Made by a program: the position numbers and the translations under genes. 64,000 bases of DNA from Lycorma delicatula (lineage: Eukaryota > Arthropoda > Insecta > Hemiptera > Fulgoridae). The stretch is from contig NC_134456.1 in the NCBI RefSeq assembly GCF_047948215.1, positions 60,775,029 through 60,839,028 on the forward strand, in the 5' to 3' direction. Positions 1 through 11,275 of the stretch are shown here, in pieces. Below the pieces are notes generated by a model. It did not search any database. It had not been told where the DNA came from and worked only from the letters and a program-made list of their open reading frames with translations. Position 1 is the stretch's first letter. The number at the start of each line of letters is the position of its first letter.

Positions 1-483
1 AACTCTTCTCAACATGCCTATTTGATGACAATCTTCAAACATTTATCTACTATAAACTGTTTTAAACATATTCCAATTCAACACCGAATAAGGAATTATA
101 CTACGAATAGCGTAATCGCACTATTCCTAACCTAACTTTACTTATTGAATAAATGAAAGTTCAGCAGTGAAAAGAAAGGTATGTATACATATAAAAGAAC
201 ATTTCCTGACCGACTAACATTTATGAACGCCCATAAAAAGCTACTGAAGATAAATTTATGAAAATATGTATACATGTTCTTCTTACGCTGAAAGTGCGTA
301 GATTTTTTGATGTAAGAATGAATCTAAATCCAAACCTAAGAATAGATTTTTTGAAATTCCGAGTTTAAAGGGTTAAAATAAAGTAGCTTAGTTACCATTC
401 TTTATCCCTAGTTGACGCGTTGGAGTGGAACCACTCCATTATCAAAACTTATTGTAGTGAAGTTTTAAATTTCCTTTAATTTC
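1..483. other. AT-rich sequence, no gene seen
   Basis: No usable open frame and no recognisable domain. The only local structure is a small inverted repeat at 420-437 (8-bp arms, TGGAGTGG and CCACTCCA, around AA). This is probably ordinary intergenic or intronic DNA. Confidence 0.5.
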
Positions 484-642
484 TTATTTTTACCTCCGGG
501 ACCACCGCTAAATATTGCTTCAGAGGATGAGATGAATTACAATTTTGTTTAGCGTGTGAAAGTGTCATGCCTGACCGGGATTCAAACCCGAGACCTCCGG
601 ATGAAAGGCCGAGACGCTACCACTCGCGCTGCAGAGGCCGGC
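484..642 (-). repeat. tRNA-derived SINE, family A, copy 1
   Basis: Read on the minus strand, the head starts at 642 and carries RNA polymerase III promoter-like boxes: an A-box region (CGAGTGGTAGCG) and a B-box (GGGTTTGAATCCC). A family tail follows, with CATCCTCTGAAG and a final CCGGAGG before a T-rich stretch (poly(A) of the insertion). Three more copies of this family lie at 8355-8513, 11289-11446 and 21408-21559. Target-site duplications are not clear here, so this is probably an older insertion. It is not a functional tRNA gene: there is no acceptor-stem pairing around the head. Confidence 0.8.
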
Positions 643-2743
643 AATTTTTGTATACCTCTCCTTTAATCTTTACACCGTTTACTCAACTCCCATCCTTAAA
701 TTTGACGTCATGCCTTAGCTAACCTTCTTTTTGTTTATTTGTTACTAACGGTTACACTTATCTTTTAATTTTATTTATGTATTTCCTGCTAAAAGAAACT
801 CTTTATAGAGGTCCTTTTCAAGAACCTTAATTTATTGAAAGCGTCGCAAACTGTACCTGACTCCGGTTATTTGACTAAAAAAACATAAAATAAATAAAAA
901 TTGATCTGACGGGAAACGCCCGATGGAACCCGCGGGCGAATGCCGCGGAACGCGCGGGGTCCTTCGCGAAGGGAAGGGCAAAGCCGCGACGGGGATGTTA
1001 GCATATATATACATATATTGAGTAAAAATAGTAATCAGAATACTATATATCTCAAAAAAAAAGCTGTCATGATATGATTATATCATATGATCATCTGAGT
1101 TAGTAATTTATTCTAGCTAAATATTAAAACTTTAATTAGATGAAAACAAAATTTAAAGCTAGCTATAAGCATAACTTTTATTAATGTAGCCCTAAAAACA
1201 TTAATGTTGAAATTAATAAAGATAGTAGAATATCAGATAAAAAAATTAAAGAACTTTTCCTAAAATTTACAACCGGACAAAGTTTCAGTATGTAAATGTT
1301 CTCAAAGAAAAGTAATAGAATATCCCACAGCACAAGTCTACCGCTTACCTTTCATAGCTCTCCTCCACCCAGTTTGATCTCCGGCTTAAATAGTTTAAAT
1401 TTGTGTGTTATATGCATTAGCATAGTTCAGCGCTATTGAGAAAAAGTATATTTCTGATCTCATTTTCACTTAACCGAAAAATGTCAAAATTTTTTGGTTT
1501 TAACAATCCTAAAAAAACTTACCGTTAAGGATTTTAACAATTAAAAAAAAGCTACAATTAAATTAGTTATTTTATATTAATGTAATATTAGATTTGTTTT
1601 AAAAAAACAAACCGTTCAGTTTTCTGTTCTAAATCAAAGCATTTGAACAGAAAATCAGAATGAACGTTTTATTACAACATGATTTTCTAGAAATAAAAAA
1701 AAGAGAAATTGCAAATGAGAATAAGGAGATTAAGGAATTCGGTAACCACAGAAATTATATTTAACGTAAATTTATACCTTGAAAATAAAATAAATATTAA
1801 ACGTTTATTTACGAAAATGTAGACCATTCACCTATCAAAGATACATTACAATTTACTACTAGACATTCTAGAAACGCAATTTAATATTCTTCTGCCGACT
1901 TACGTATACATACATTTAGCAAATTCGTATTTAAATTGTTAACAGACTGGAAAAATATAAGACCGAAAATATTTTTAAAATATAATAAATCATGTTTACG
2001 AAGAAAATAATTCGCGTCAATATTATAATTTAATTGTTGCCGTACGATCATCGAGTAAGACTATATGTCTGTGTAACGCTGGTCCTGTTTTAAAAATGTA
2101 CAAATAATCCTTCGTATCATTCAGTGAAATCTGAAATATTTTATTTTTCGGAGATTCTTGTAAAGATAGACCTCCCTTTCCGATGAACAATACAATATAC
2201 TTAGCGCTGAATGCAGTTTAATTATTACTACTGTTACAAGAAATATGCGAAATTTATTATAAAATTTCTAATTTAATTTCCTTTTCCAAGAAAATACATA
2301 TCTAATTTCTAGAGCGTTAAATTTATCGTTGTTGCTTTTAAAAAAACATAAAATATAAATTGCGAATTCGGTACTTCATTCCCAACATACACTAATCTTT
2401 GTTTGAATATCTCAAAACCAAATGATTTAATAAAATACATCGTTTCGCATATTAAAATAAATGTTATAAAATAGGTAAACGGTGGGCTGTATACACATAT
2501 TTAAACACTGAATCGGAAGTGAATTTGAATTGTTTAGTTAAAATTTGTGTACGTTTATAAGATCATAGAGCGCTGATCTTCATTTTCACGTTTCTGTTTG
2601 GAAAAATAGTTTATTTTGCGGATGTTTCTCGATGTGTGCTTGAAAAAATGTAAAGTTTTTTGGTTGTATATGATGTAGAATAAATAACATTCAGGGACAG
2701 TCGGTATTTTATGTGTCGACATATGTTTTGTTCCTGTTGGTAC
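643..2743. other. AT-rich, gene-free stretch with one GC-rich patch
   Basis: No recognisable coding sequence. The exception to the AT-rich background is 905-1000, a roughly 95-bp patch rich in C and G with many CpGs. On the minus strand it contains the motifs CGTCGCGGCTTTGCCC and CGCGGCATTCGCCCGCG. Such CGCGG/CCGCG-punctuated segments are usual in the ends of insect repeats, so a transposon fragment is more likely than a gene. A 60-residue frame across it (832-1014, minus) resembles nothing I know. Confidence 0.4.
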
Positions 2744-2831
2744 GTTTAATTCACACCTATTTAATTCACACCGTTTAATAACGGTGTTTAATTCACACCG
2801 TTTAATAACGGTGTTTAATTCACACCGTTTA
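2744..2831. repeat. 27-bp tandem repeat with internal hairpin, about 3 units
   Basis: The string TTAATTCACACCGTTT occurs at 2761-2776, 2788-2803 and 2815-2830, giving a strict 27-bp period. A degenerate partial unit precedes it at 2744. Each junction contains ACACCGTT-TAAT-AACGGTGT, an 8-bp stem with a 4-nt loop, so the array is a row of small hairpins. It is probably a minisatellite or the subterminal array of a transposon. Confidence 0.85.
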
Positions 2832-3420
2832 AAACAAAGATTACTATTGCTTGGAGATTACTGCCTTATAATTTGTCATTTCCTTTCACAGCAGTGAAAG
2901 AAAACCATCAAGGGGGCTGTTTTGTTTTAATTCACCTATTTAAGACCTTTATCAGTACCAATATTTGTTTAAAAGTAATTGTTTTTGCCGGAAACCGACA
3001 AAAATATTTAATACGCCACAGTGACGTCACCCGCCACAGAATACAGCTAACAGATCATTACAGACTAAATATCATCCGTTCTTCCCCTATACAGTGTGCA
3101 ATTATTTGTAAATATTTATCGCAGCGAAATAATTAATATTTTTTATCAAAATAATGGCTTGTTTATATTTAAATAAATTTTCGTGTTACGGGTTATTTCG
3201 TAGAATATGACGAGTATCCAACATTATGAATAGCGTATTGGATATTATGAACTTTATAGATCAGAGTGTAAACTGTAATACTGTGCGAGACGTAAAATAT
3301 AATCACTAATTGATAATTATTAATCTTATTATAATAATCCAACAAAACGTTAATATTTTACCAATTCAATATAGTACTGAAAAAAAAAACAGTTCAAAGA
3401 AATAACATGACAGCAGTAAT
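2832..3420. other. No assignable feature
   Basis: An 87-codon open frame on the plus strand (2873-3136) has no recognisable domain, no clear splice or promoter context and ordinary AT-rich composition. I treat it as a chance frame. Confidence 0.4.
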
Positions 3421-3990
3421 TTTTTTTTTTTTGTTATTATTTAATATTTATTATAAAACTTTTTTACAATGAGAGGTTAATAATTATTAATAAATCAATA
3501 TATGTAAATTATAAAAAAAATATTTAAAAAAAGAGATGAAGTCGGTTCGAACCGATGTGCCTTCCCCTTGCATGCTCCAAATATTTCATTAATTAAAATT
3601 TTAGTTTGCTATAACTCTGGAAACAATGATAATAAGTAGCACTTATGATATATAGTTGAAAACCTATCAATAAGGGCTTATTTTTGCAGTTAAGGAATAA
3701 CTTAAAATCCTATTTTTTTTTTGAGTTTGTGCTTTTTTGGACACTTTTGTTCCAGTCGATTGCAATCAAAAATAGAGATGCACAGCTAGATGTTAGAACA
3801 GTCCTAAATCCAAAATTGCAACATCCTACAGCTAATCGTTTTTGAGTTACGCGAGATACATACGTACATTGATACGTACAGACGTCACGTCGAAACTAGT
3901 CAAAATGGATTCAGGGATGGTCAAAATGGATATTTCCGTTGAAATTTGATGGCCGAAATTGTTCACGATCACAATACTTTCATTACTTAA
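3421..3990 (+). repeat. Dispersed repeat C, copy 1
   Basis: This block aligns by eye over about 500 bp with 8930-9450. Shared landmarks in the same order are a T-rich start, GAGGTTAATAATTATTAATA, TTCGAACCGATGTGC, TCCAAATATTTCATTAAT, TTGCAGTTAAG, CCAGTCGATTGCAAT, CTAAATCCAAAAT, GAGTTA-GCGAGATA and GAAACTAGTCAAAATGGATTC. The copies differ at many positions and by small indels, so they are old. No open frame is conserved, so it is a non-autonomous repeat. The GGTTCGAACC string could be a remnant B-box, but the class is unknown. Confidence 0.8.
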
Positions 3991-6219
3991 TTCAAAGAAC
4001 AATATGTAAAAGTGATGAATCAATTAAGATAAACCAATATTTTCAAATAAACTGAAACCATGTACATGATTATGTGACATAAAATAAAAAGTATTCTCAT
4101 TATGTGACCGAATTTTAAAATTTAATTTTTATTTCTAAACAGTACAAAACTAGTGATTTTGTGAAGTTTTGCGCTAAAAAATGTTACATTTTAAAATAAT
4201 TATCTGAAACATGCATTCAATAGATGGACTTAGGCTTTTTTATGTCATTGCTGGGCTGATTTTCAATGAAAAACTTATACTCAATATTCCTATGTTTAAC
4301 TTATATTAAATTATAATAAAAAAAGAATTGAAAAAAAAATTAAAATAAAATAAAAACTGTAACAAAAACGGATATAAAATTTGAGTAGTATAGAAAAAAA
4401 TTAAAAATTCGTAAAAAAATGATTTATGAAAGGAATAGTAAACTAAGCCCCAAAAATATGTCAAACCTTCTTTGAGGCGATAGTGAATGAATCTTTTCTG
4501 ATAAGTATTGTTGCTTGGTGCCCTACAACTTAGAAGAAGCATCGACAAGGGACGTCACAGTGACTTTGTCAGCCCCATCACCAAACATATTACGTTGTTA
4601 ATGTGACATCCTCCGCGATGAACGTGTTAACCACGGTAATATTTTAATATTTAAGTCTGTATAGATGCGTTAAAGTTATTTTTCAATTACAACTTTGCAG
4701 GTTCAGATCCGGAATACACCAGAGACAACAGGATGTGATTCACGGAATGATTTCCTAATCTCTCCACCTCATAATTGATAATAATAAATTTTGGATAAGT
4801 AATTGTGGATAAACAACCTCTTGCCCCTTAACTTAGCTAAAATTTCTTCTAAAATGGTGAAAATAATACCTTACTTTTAATACCTATTTATACCTTAATC
4901 TCACTATTTCTATCTGAGTTTTTAAACTTAATTTCATTAAAATAATAATCTTTTAGATTACTATTTCTTTGGCTCCCTCTACAAAATTTCAGGAAACTGA
5001 TCATTTTTGAAACCAAAATTTAACGGAATCAAAAAAATGTAGTATATTTTTACTACATATTTAAATTATTGCCAGAATCTATTGCTAGAATTTATTCTTA
5101 CTACTTTGTTGTCTATAAAGCTGAATATTCTAAAAAGTTATTATTTCCGAGCTACCTTTCTGAACAAGGCCTACTAAATTAAGCAGTGAATTCATTACTG
5201 CTATCATGTCAAATATTTATTTTCAAAAGTACTATTAGTTTTTTTCATTATAACTTTCAAATAGCATTTAATTTAACATTTAACATCTGAAAATTGAATT
5301 ACATTCTTCCGGTCTTAATATTAAATTAAACATTTTTTCTGTCAATTCTGTTCTTAAAATTTAAAATTAACAACAATTTTAAATTTTGTCTTTTCATTAA
5401 AGTTGTTTTACATCGATAACAAATAGCATTAATATTGGCTGTAAATTATTCCTTTTAACTCTTTTTAGAAATAGTTTGATTTATTTGTTGTGCTATTTAT
5501 AGCGCCAATAAAGGGAATTTATTTAGTAATCATTTGTGTGTAGTTTTCCGTTCGCAATTGTCCTATTATTGAATGAATTCACATGTTTTTTTTTTTTTTT
5601 TTTGTTTTGTTTGCGCATTAACGAAGTTTTATATAAAACAATATTCCAAAAAATATATATATATATACAGTCATACCACAGTTAACGTTATCTCAGATAA
5701 CGAAGTCTATAATTTATAATTTTTTGTGTTGTATTTTTATAATCTTACTTAATGAAAATATTTCTAAAGAATAAATGAAGATAAAACAACATAGACTAAT
5801 GAACTTTTATACAAATAAAACCGTTATTTATTAGTTGAAAATTTACAAAATCTTGTTTATAAAAAAACAAAAAAAAGGATAAATTTGTCCGATAAATGAA
5901 GTTCCTATTGAAAAAATATTAACAAAAGATTTAAAAAGATGTCTGAATGATGTGGATAACATTTTTAATTTTTTTTAGGGAAAAATAACCCAGATTTAGA
6001 AAGACGTTTTATTGTAAAAAAGATCAATATTAAACGCAATAGTTCGTACAAGTAATTAAACAAGCGTAAACAAACAACTTTAGATAGATATTTTCAAAAG
6101 TTATGATTGTACAATATTGTAATTGTAATAACCGATCATTTTACAAGTAAATAACATTTCTCTCTAAACATGTATGTGATTATTATATAATTCATGTATA
6201 TCTTTTTAATACATATATA
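3991..6219. other. AT-rich, gene-free stretch
   Basis: Contains a T20 run near 5587 and a short AT microsatellite near 5653. The segment at 5668-5713 begins CAGTCATACCACAGTTAACG directly after TA, which looks like a Tc1/mariner-type terminal repeat, but no matching partner end was found. The 80-codon minus-strand frame at 4306-4548 is low-complexity Phe/Tyr and is rejected. Confidence 0.4.
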
Positions 6220-7016
6220 CAAATAAAATAATTTAAAAAATAAAAATAAAAGCCGGTTTCAAAAAAAAAAAAATAGTACTAGAAAGTTACAAATAATTAT
6301 ATTTTCTATTTAATAACTAAAGTAAAAATATTTACAGCAAATAACTATTTTTGAAGTCGGGCCAGCCAACACAAGTTAAACATAAAGTTACGTAACGTTA
6401 GTACCTCAACCAACAACCGACCGCTAGGCGGCTAAACGGGGATTCCCACATGTAATATGGAATCTCAAGAGCGTATAAGAGAGAGCGTCTCACGAAAGTA
6501 CCTCATCTTGAGTTCGCGTAAGGTATACTTGGTGATAATATATGTACCTAAACAGCTATAAAGTATTCTTATATCATATTTTTATATTTAGAATTTTATT
6601 GTTACATTTTTGTAGCTCTCATTTTATTGTTAAAATTTCTACTACCAATTTTGCATTTTTGAAGTAGGATTTTTATTATATAGGTCACAGGTTTTGTGTT
6701 TTTTTTTTTTTTTTTTTGTTTAACTTATGTTGGCTGGCACTTTTTTTTACTCTTTGTTTAACCCGTCCCCCAGAGCCTACCCCGCAATTAAGCATATATA
6801 CTGCTCCGGGGGGTGCCATCGCCTCAAACTGCCTCGGCAGAACTGGCACTGATTTCAAACTACCCGGCAATGTTGGCTGGCACTGACTTCAAAAGGGGTT
6901 ATTTGTTGTTAATACTTTTACTTTAGTAAATGAATAAAAATATAATTATATGTAACTTTTTGGTACTGGTATTTTTTTAAATCGGTTTTTACTTTTTACA
7001 TTATTTTATTTCACAA
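6220..7016. mobile_element. Non-autonomous DNA transposon with long terminal inverted repeats
   Basis: The left end (about 6220-6385) and right end (about 6870-7016) are inverted copies of each other over roughly 150 bp with modest divergence. Matching pieces, with the right end reverse-complemented, include AAATAAAATAAT at the tips, then CCGGTTT against CCGATTT, AGTACTAGAAAGTTAC against AGTACCAAAAAGTTAC, CTAAAGTAAAA, CAAATAAC and GCCAGCCAAC. A second GTTGGCTGGCAC occurs inside at 6729-6740, so the right half carries a partial duplication. The interior (6760-6880) is GC-richer and codes for nothing recognisable. Length and structure fit a MITE-like (small, non-autonomous) element; no target-site duplication was resolved and the superfamily is unknown. 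Confidence 0.7.
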
Positions 7017-7116
7017 TTTTTAGTGGTATTTAGTATGTACACACATTTTAAATTATTTATATAATTTATACATATTATATAACATATATATGTATTATTA
7101 TTATTATATAATTAAA

Positions 7117-7788
7117 ATGAGTAGGCTTACTAAACATGCTGCTCAAATGAGAGAACGACGTTTAAAGGAAAGTTGCCAAGAAAGGAATGATCGTTTAAGG
7201 AAAAATAGAAAAATAAATACCGTGAAGAGACGTCTCAATAACGAGAATGTAGACTTTCACAAATGAGAACGTACAACAGCTGATTCTTACGGAATGAAAG
7301 TCTAGAGAGTCATGCTCATCGTCTCAGTTTAAAACACAAACATTTGTTAGACGAAATGCAACACCAACGTTCTTACCGCTTCGACTTGATATACGAGGAA
7401 GCTGTGCTCATAAAATTTGATGACGACACTATTGGTTTCAGAATGAAAGATGTTGATGATTGCGTAAACATTTACCAGTTTGTACAACATTCCATGCAAC
7501 AACGGGATACGGAGATGTCGAGTGCAGAATGCTACCTCTAATATTAAGCTGACCTGTAAATGTTCACAAAATGCTGAGTACAACTCTTGACAACGTCTTG
7601 ACCTTGTCAAGAAACATAGACCTCGTCAAAAAACATTTTGCTACGGGACAGATTTATGTCGCTCTTAGTCGAGTTTAAACTTTAGAGGGTATCGCCATGT
7701 CTGGTTTGGACCCAAGTAAGTTATTAAATAGACCACACGATGAGAAAGCTCTGACAGAAATGATGAAATCGCGTAATGTATCCAATTT
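7117..7788 (+). pseudogene. Helitron-type PIF1-like helicase, decayed and internally deleted
   Basis: Two recognisable ends of one protein survive. At 7117-7263 an ATG opens a 49-codon frame of basic, Arg-rich sequence starting MSRLTKHAAQMRERRLKE, typical of the N-termini of insect Helitron proteins. At about 7600-7790, across frameshifts and stops, is the C-terminal signature of PIF1-family helicases: FATGQIYVALSR, then LEGIAMSGLDPSKLLNRP. The middle (replication-initiator and helicase motifs I-III) is missing or unreadable in the roughly 330 bp between. A 65-codon frame at 7344-7541 fills part of that gap and may be a remnant. Interrupted downstream by a SINE B. Family assignment to Helitron rather than another PIF1-bearing element is an inference. 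Confidence 0.65.
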
Positions 7789-8005
7789 AAAGGTCCTCGG
7801 GTCCTACGGATTTGAATACTAGATCGTGGATTCCGGTGTTCTTTGGTGGTTGGGTTTCAATTAACCACACATCTCAGGAATGGTCGAACTGGGATTGTGC
7901 AAGACTACACTTCATTTACACTCAAATATATCATCCTCATTCATCCTCTGAAGTAGTACCTGAACGGTAATTCCCGGAGGCTAAACAGGAAAAAGAAAGG
8001 TCCTC
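7789..8005 (+). repeat. SINE family B, copy 1 (5'-truncated), with target-site duplication
   Basis: The repeat body 7799-7995 matches the 3' two thirds of family B, from GATTTGAATACTAGAT through TTTGGTGGTTGGGTTTCAAT to the tail CGGAGGCTAAACAGGAAAAAG. The direct repeat AAAGGTCCTC occurs at 7789-7798 and 7996-8005, which I read as a 10-bp target-site duplication. The tRNA-like head is absent, as expected from incomplete reverse transcription. It landed at the end of the Helitron-like helicase relic. Confidence 0.85.
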
Positions 8006-8246
8006 TGGTAGGGTATCCACGGGTCCTCTGGTCGCTGCCATCAATGAGGTACACAAGACTCCTGACCCGGTTTTCAGGTGACCCGTGTGGTGAACAACGC
8101 GTCCTGAGTTAATGCTATTGGGGCGGGTAATGGGAAGTTTTTTTTAGCGAGTCCCCGTCTCTGACGGGAACCTCACACACCCAGTAGTGCGGGCTGTCGG
8201 GCGTCTAGGCGCAGATTTTTCCTCCTTCTGCGCAAAAAAAAAAAGG
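8006..8246 (+). other. GC-rich segment ending in poly(A), possible retroelement tail
   Basis: This block is much GC-richer than its surroundings, contains a hairpin (CCCGTC-TCT-GACGGG near 8155-8169) and ends in an A11 run at 8235-8245. That layout fits the 3' end of a truncated retroelement, or the hairpin-bearing 3' end of the adjacent Helitron. No open frame is convincing and no duplication was found. Confidence 0.35.
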
Positions 8247-8340
8247 TTTCATTGTTGCGAGTAGATATTTGGACAGGGTTTCCGATTATCCGTTTACAAA
8301 TGTGTTTATAACTATATAGTATTATTTATTGCAAAATTAT

Positions 8341-8527
8341 AATATTTAACCCTTTTATTTTTAATCTCCAGGACTACGGTTAGGTATTGCTTCAGAGGAT
8401 GAGATGAATGGCAACTTTTGTAGCGTGTGAAAATGTCATGCCTGACCGGGTTCCGAACCCGAGACGTCTGGATGAAACTCCAAAACGGTACCACTCGCAT
8501 CATGGAGGCCAGCAATATTTAACTCTT
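8341..8527 (-). repeat. tRNA-derived SINE, family A, copy 2, with target-site duplication
   Basis: The SINE body is 8355-8513 on the minus strand, with the head at the high coordinate and the T-rich tail at 8355. Flanking direct repeats AATATTTAACCCTT (8341-8354) and AATATTTAACTCTT (8514-8527) match at 13 of 14 positions. The B-box region is degraded (GGGTTCGGAACCC) compared with the copy at 11.3 kb. Transcription from it would be weak at best. Confidence 0.9.
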
Positions 8528-8929
8528 ATTAACATTATAACATTTAACGCTTGTTGTAAGACTATTTAATAATATTGAAAAATTATGAATACATAATATA
8601 AATATTTATATTATAATTTTGCACTTAGGGATAAAAAATACACTTTTTCACAATTTTATACAAATATTAAATGTAGATTTCAATGAATTTTTCCTAAGAT
8701 TATTATCGGATTTGATTAAAATTTATATGTGACCACTGCGAAAGTACTCACTCTTTCGATTAAAAAAAAATTATCAACATCAGTTTAATAAAATTAGAGC
8801 TATTGCGTATCATACATTAAAAAATCTGATGTGGACACCACATGACTTCCTTGTACGCCTATTAAATTACCTGAACACTTTCTTTTGAAATGAAAAGTAC
8901 ATAAAAGTTTATTTCACTAATAGCTTCTG

Positions 8930-9450
8930 ATTTTTTTTATTTTATTGTTATTATTGAATTATTATTTATCGTAAAAAAAAAAATAATCAGAGGTTAATAA
9001 TTATTAATAGATCAATATATTTAAATTAAAAAAAAGGACGTGAACTCAGATTCGAACCGATGTGCTTTACCCTTGTAACATCCAAATATTTCATTAATCA
9101 AAAATTTTATTTGGTTATAACTTTGGAACCAATGAAAATAAGTACCACTTCTGATTTATCGTTGAAATGCACTCATCGAGTGCTTATTATTGCAGTTAAG
9201 AAAAAGTCCAAAATCCGATTTTTTTGGATTTTTTCGACACTTTTGGTCCAGTCGATTGCAATAAAATGAGGAGGTGTACAACTATATATTACAACAGACC
9301 TAAATCCAAAATTTCAACATTCTACGGCTAATGGTTTTTGAGTTATGCGAGATATATACGTACGTACGTACAAACATCACGCTGAAACTAGTCAAAATGG
9401 ATTCAGTGATGGTCATAAAGGCCTAGTACTTCGTACAAGAAAGTAAAGAT
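8930..9450 (+). repeat. Dispersed repeat C, copy 2
   Basis: Second copy of the repeat at 3421-3990, same orientation, 5.5 kb away. It lacks about 40 bp near its 3' end relative to copy 1: after CAAAATGGATTCAGTGATGGTCA it jumps to sequence equivalent to the extreme end of the family (TACTTCGTACAAGAAAGTAAAG). A short ACGT microsatellite lies at 9358-9372. No conserved coding frame. Confidence 0.8.
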
Positions 9451-9571
9451 ACAATCGAATTGATGATCTCCTCCTTTTTTGCAGTCGGTTAAAATATATT
9501 TAATGTTCATGTTTTTAACGTATTAAAATTAAAAAGTTAAAAGGAATAAAAATTACTTTCTTTAAAGATTG

Positions 9572-9621
9572 CGGGATAGGCTAAATTAAATACATAAATG
9601 TATTTAATTTAGCCTATCCCG
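9572..9621. repeat. Perfect 50-bp palindrome (24-bp arms, 2-nt spacer)
   Basis: Positions 9572-9595 are the exact reverse complement of 9598-9621, separated only by AA. Such a flawless cruciform-capable palindrome is unusual in a landscape where old repeats have decayed, so it should be recent or under conversion. The 70 bp that follow (9640-9710, minus strand) read like a Tc1/mariner-type terminal repeat (TTTAACGA-AGAGGATACGTTCC). Confidence 0.95.
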
Positions 9622-9710
9622 ACCGTAATATTTTTACCTCTGATAATGAAGTTTCATTTAACGATGTAATTTCGTGGAACGTATCCTCTTCGTTAAATGA
9701 TATGTGACAG

Positions 9711-10420
9711 TATAAACTACAAATAAAAATGTAATAATAATACTCATAATAACAAAAAAATAAAATTTAATGATTAAAACAGTTCTAGGTTAATATATAT
9801 AACATTGGTAGACGCTGGTTGTATATTTTTAAAGGAATTGATAAATATTTAAATACTTTTTCTTCCGTTAATTAAAAAAAAAGTTTTTGTTAATTACTTT
9901 ATTTTTATATTTGTAATAATAATTTAAGATCTCTTTCTATCACATATTTTTTTTTAAGTTTTATTCTACGCTGATCCGTAATTATTAAATTATTGTTCTA
10001 CTTACAGTACTGGGTTAATTTTTTTTTTTTTACGAATATATAAAATTTTATTATGATTAAATTTTTATGGTTGTACTTGATGATTTTTTTTATGTGTATA
10101 TTATATTAAAAATTACTTTTAAATTGTCTTGCGTTCTTTGTGTTTTATTGATTTATTTTTTTATCTGAATGATCTCATCCATATACCTTAAAATGAGTAT
10201 CCACGCTCTTATTTTAAAATAGCTGGAAGGTTCAGATTAATAAATTTTATATTTAAATTTTGTTTTAGATAACTCAAAAAAATCGAGATACATATGTTAA
10301 GTAGAAATTATTTTATTAAGTTGGAATATGGTGACAGAACTATTAAGTGAAGAAAGACCACGGTATTTACCTATTTTTTCTTGACCTAAATTGTGTGAAT
10401 TCCGATTAGTCAGATATATC
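9711..10420. other. AT-rich, no gene seen
   Basis: Homopolymer-rich sequence without recognisable coding or repeat structure. Confidence 0.5.
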
Positions 10421-10430
10421 CATTCCTTCC

Positions 10431-10665
10431 ATTGGTTAAATTTAAGATATTGAGATCAATTGGAATTTTCTTTATTCTAATTGGTTTAAATCATTCAGTG
10501 CTATGACTGTTTATGATCTTACGGGCTCCGATTGGTCAATTTTGTTCATTCTTATGAACAGTTAAAAAGAGAGGTATTATGATCGATCGGAAATGTATTC
10601 TGGATTACCTGAACGATACAGTATTCCGACTACTGGGAGGAACTGTGTGCATTTGGCAGGTAAAA
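10431..10665 (+). promoter_or_regulatory. Possible promoter plus short first exon (speculative)
   Basis: Three inverted CCAAT motifs (ATTGG) lie at 10431, 10480 and 10531, spaced about 50 bp apart. They are followed by an ATG at 10579 that opens 27 codons with mixed, protein-like composition (beginning MIDRKCILDYLNDT) and ends exactly at CAG|GTAAAA (10657-10664), a good insect splice donor in phase 0. Motif, start codon and donor together fit a host gene's first exon. Each alone is common by chance, and no downstream exon was recognised in the window. Confidence 0.15.
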
Positions 10666-10994
10666 TAGAAATTGATTTTTAATACGTTACACTGTACGTG
10701 TGTTGATTCTTACTGATTAAAATTTATAGATCTCTGTGTTTGAAAATTAATATATTTTTTACACATTCTTTACAAAATATTTCGTTCTGTTTACGTTCAT
10801 GCATTAGTTGTTATAAATGAACAAAAATGTTTTTAATCAGTTCCGTAAAATTTTAAAAGTAGACATTATTTACACAGTTATTTACCCTGAAAACATATTT
10901 CTTAACAGCCTCTATGTAAATATATATGATCACGATGTGTTTAGGTATATAATGGTCATCTTTTAAAATCTATTTTTTTTTCAACTATATACAT

Positions 10995-11185
10995 TAGTAG
11001 CCTTGTTAGTCTTGCTAGAACCTGGACCTTCGGGGCTCAGGTCAGCCTAAGCGAATCTTGGAGTCAGCTCAGGGGCTCCTCGAGGCCTCCCGGGGCCAAG
11101 GGGTCTACCCCATGGCCGCAGAGCTTGATTCAATCGCCAGTCCCATCTACCCAGAGGGCTCTACGCTCTGAACCCCCGTACTGTA
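10995..11185. other. GC-rich segment, function unknown
   Basis: About 190 bp of clearly raised GC, with CCTCGAGGCCTCCCGGGGCC near 11083, and no open frame longer than about 60 codons on either strand. It resembles neither SINE family. Possibly the 3' part of a truncated retroelement. Confidence 0.3.
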
Positions 11186-11275
11186 CGTTATCCTTATGGC
11201 TGTGAGAATAATACTGATAAATAATAGTATTCAGGCTTTATAGAAACCTGAAAAAAAAACTAAATGACAAAAGAC

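Noticed and set aside
580..640. tRNA gene on the minus strand
   Set aside because: A-box and B-box are present, but the surrounding sequence does not close an acceptor stem and the same head recurs in four SINE copies, two of them with clear target-site duplications.
2744..2831. CRISPR array
   Set aside because: Units are contiguous tandem repeats without unique spacers, and the genome is eukaryotic.
4306..4548. 80-codon minus-strand Phe/Tyr-rich frame
   Set aside because: Low-complexity translation of A/T runs.
5668..9713. A 4-kb pogo/Tigger-like element bounded by similar ends at 5668 and 9713
   Set aside because: The two ends share only scattered bases, and the interior is filled by unrelated repeats and relics; no transposase seen.
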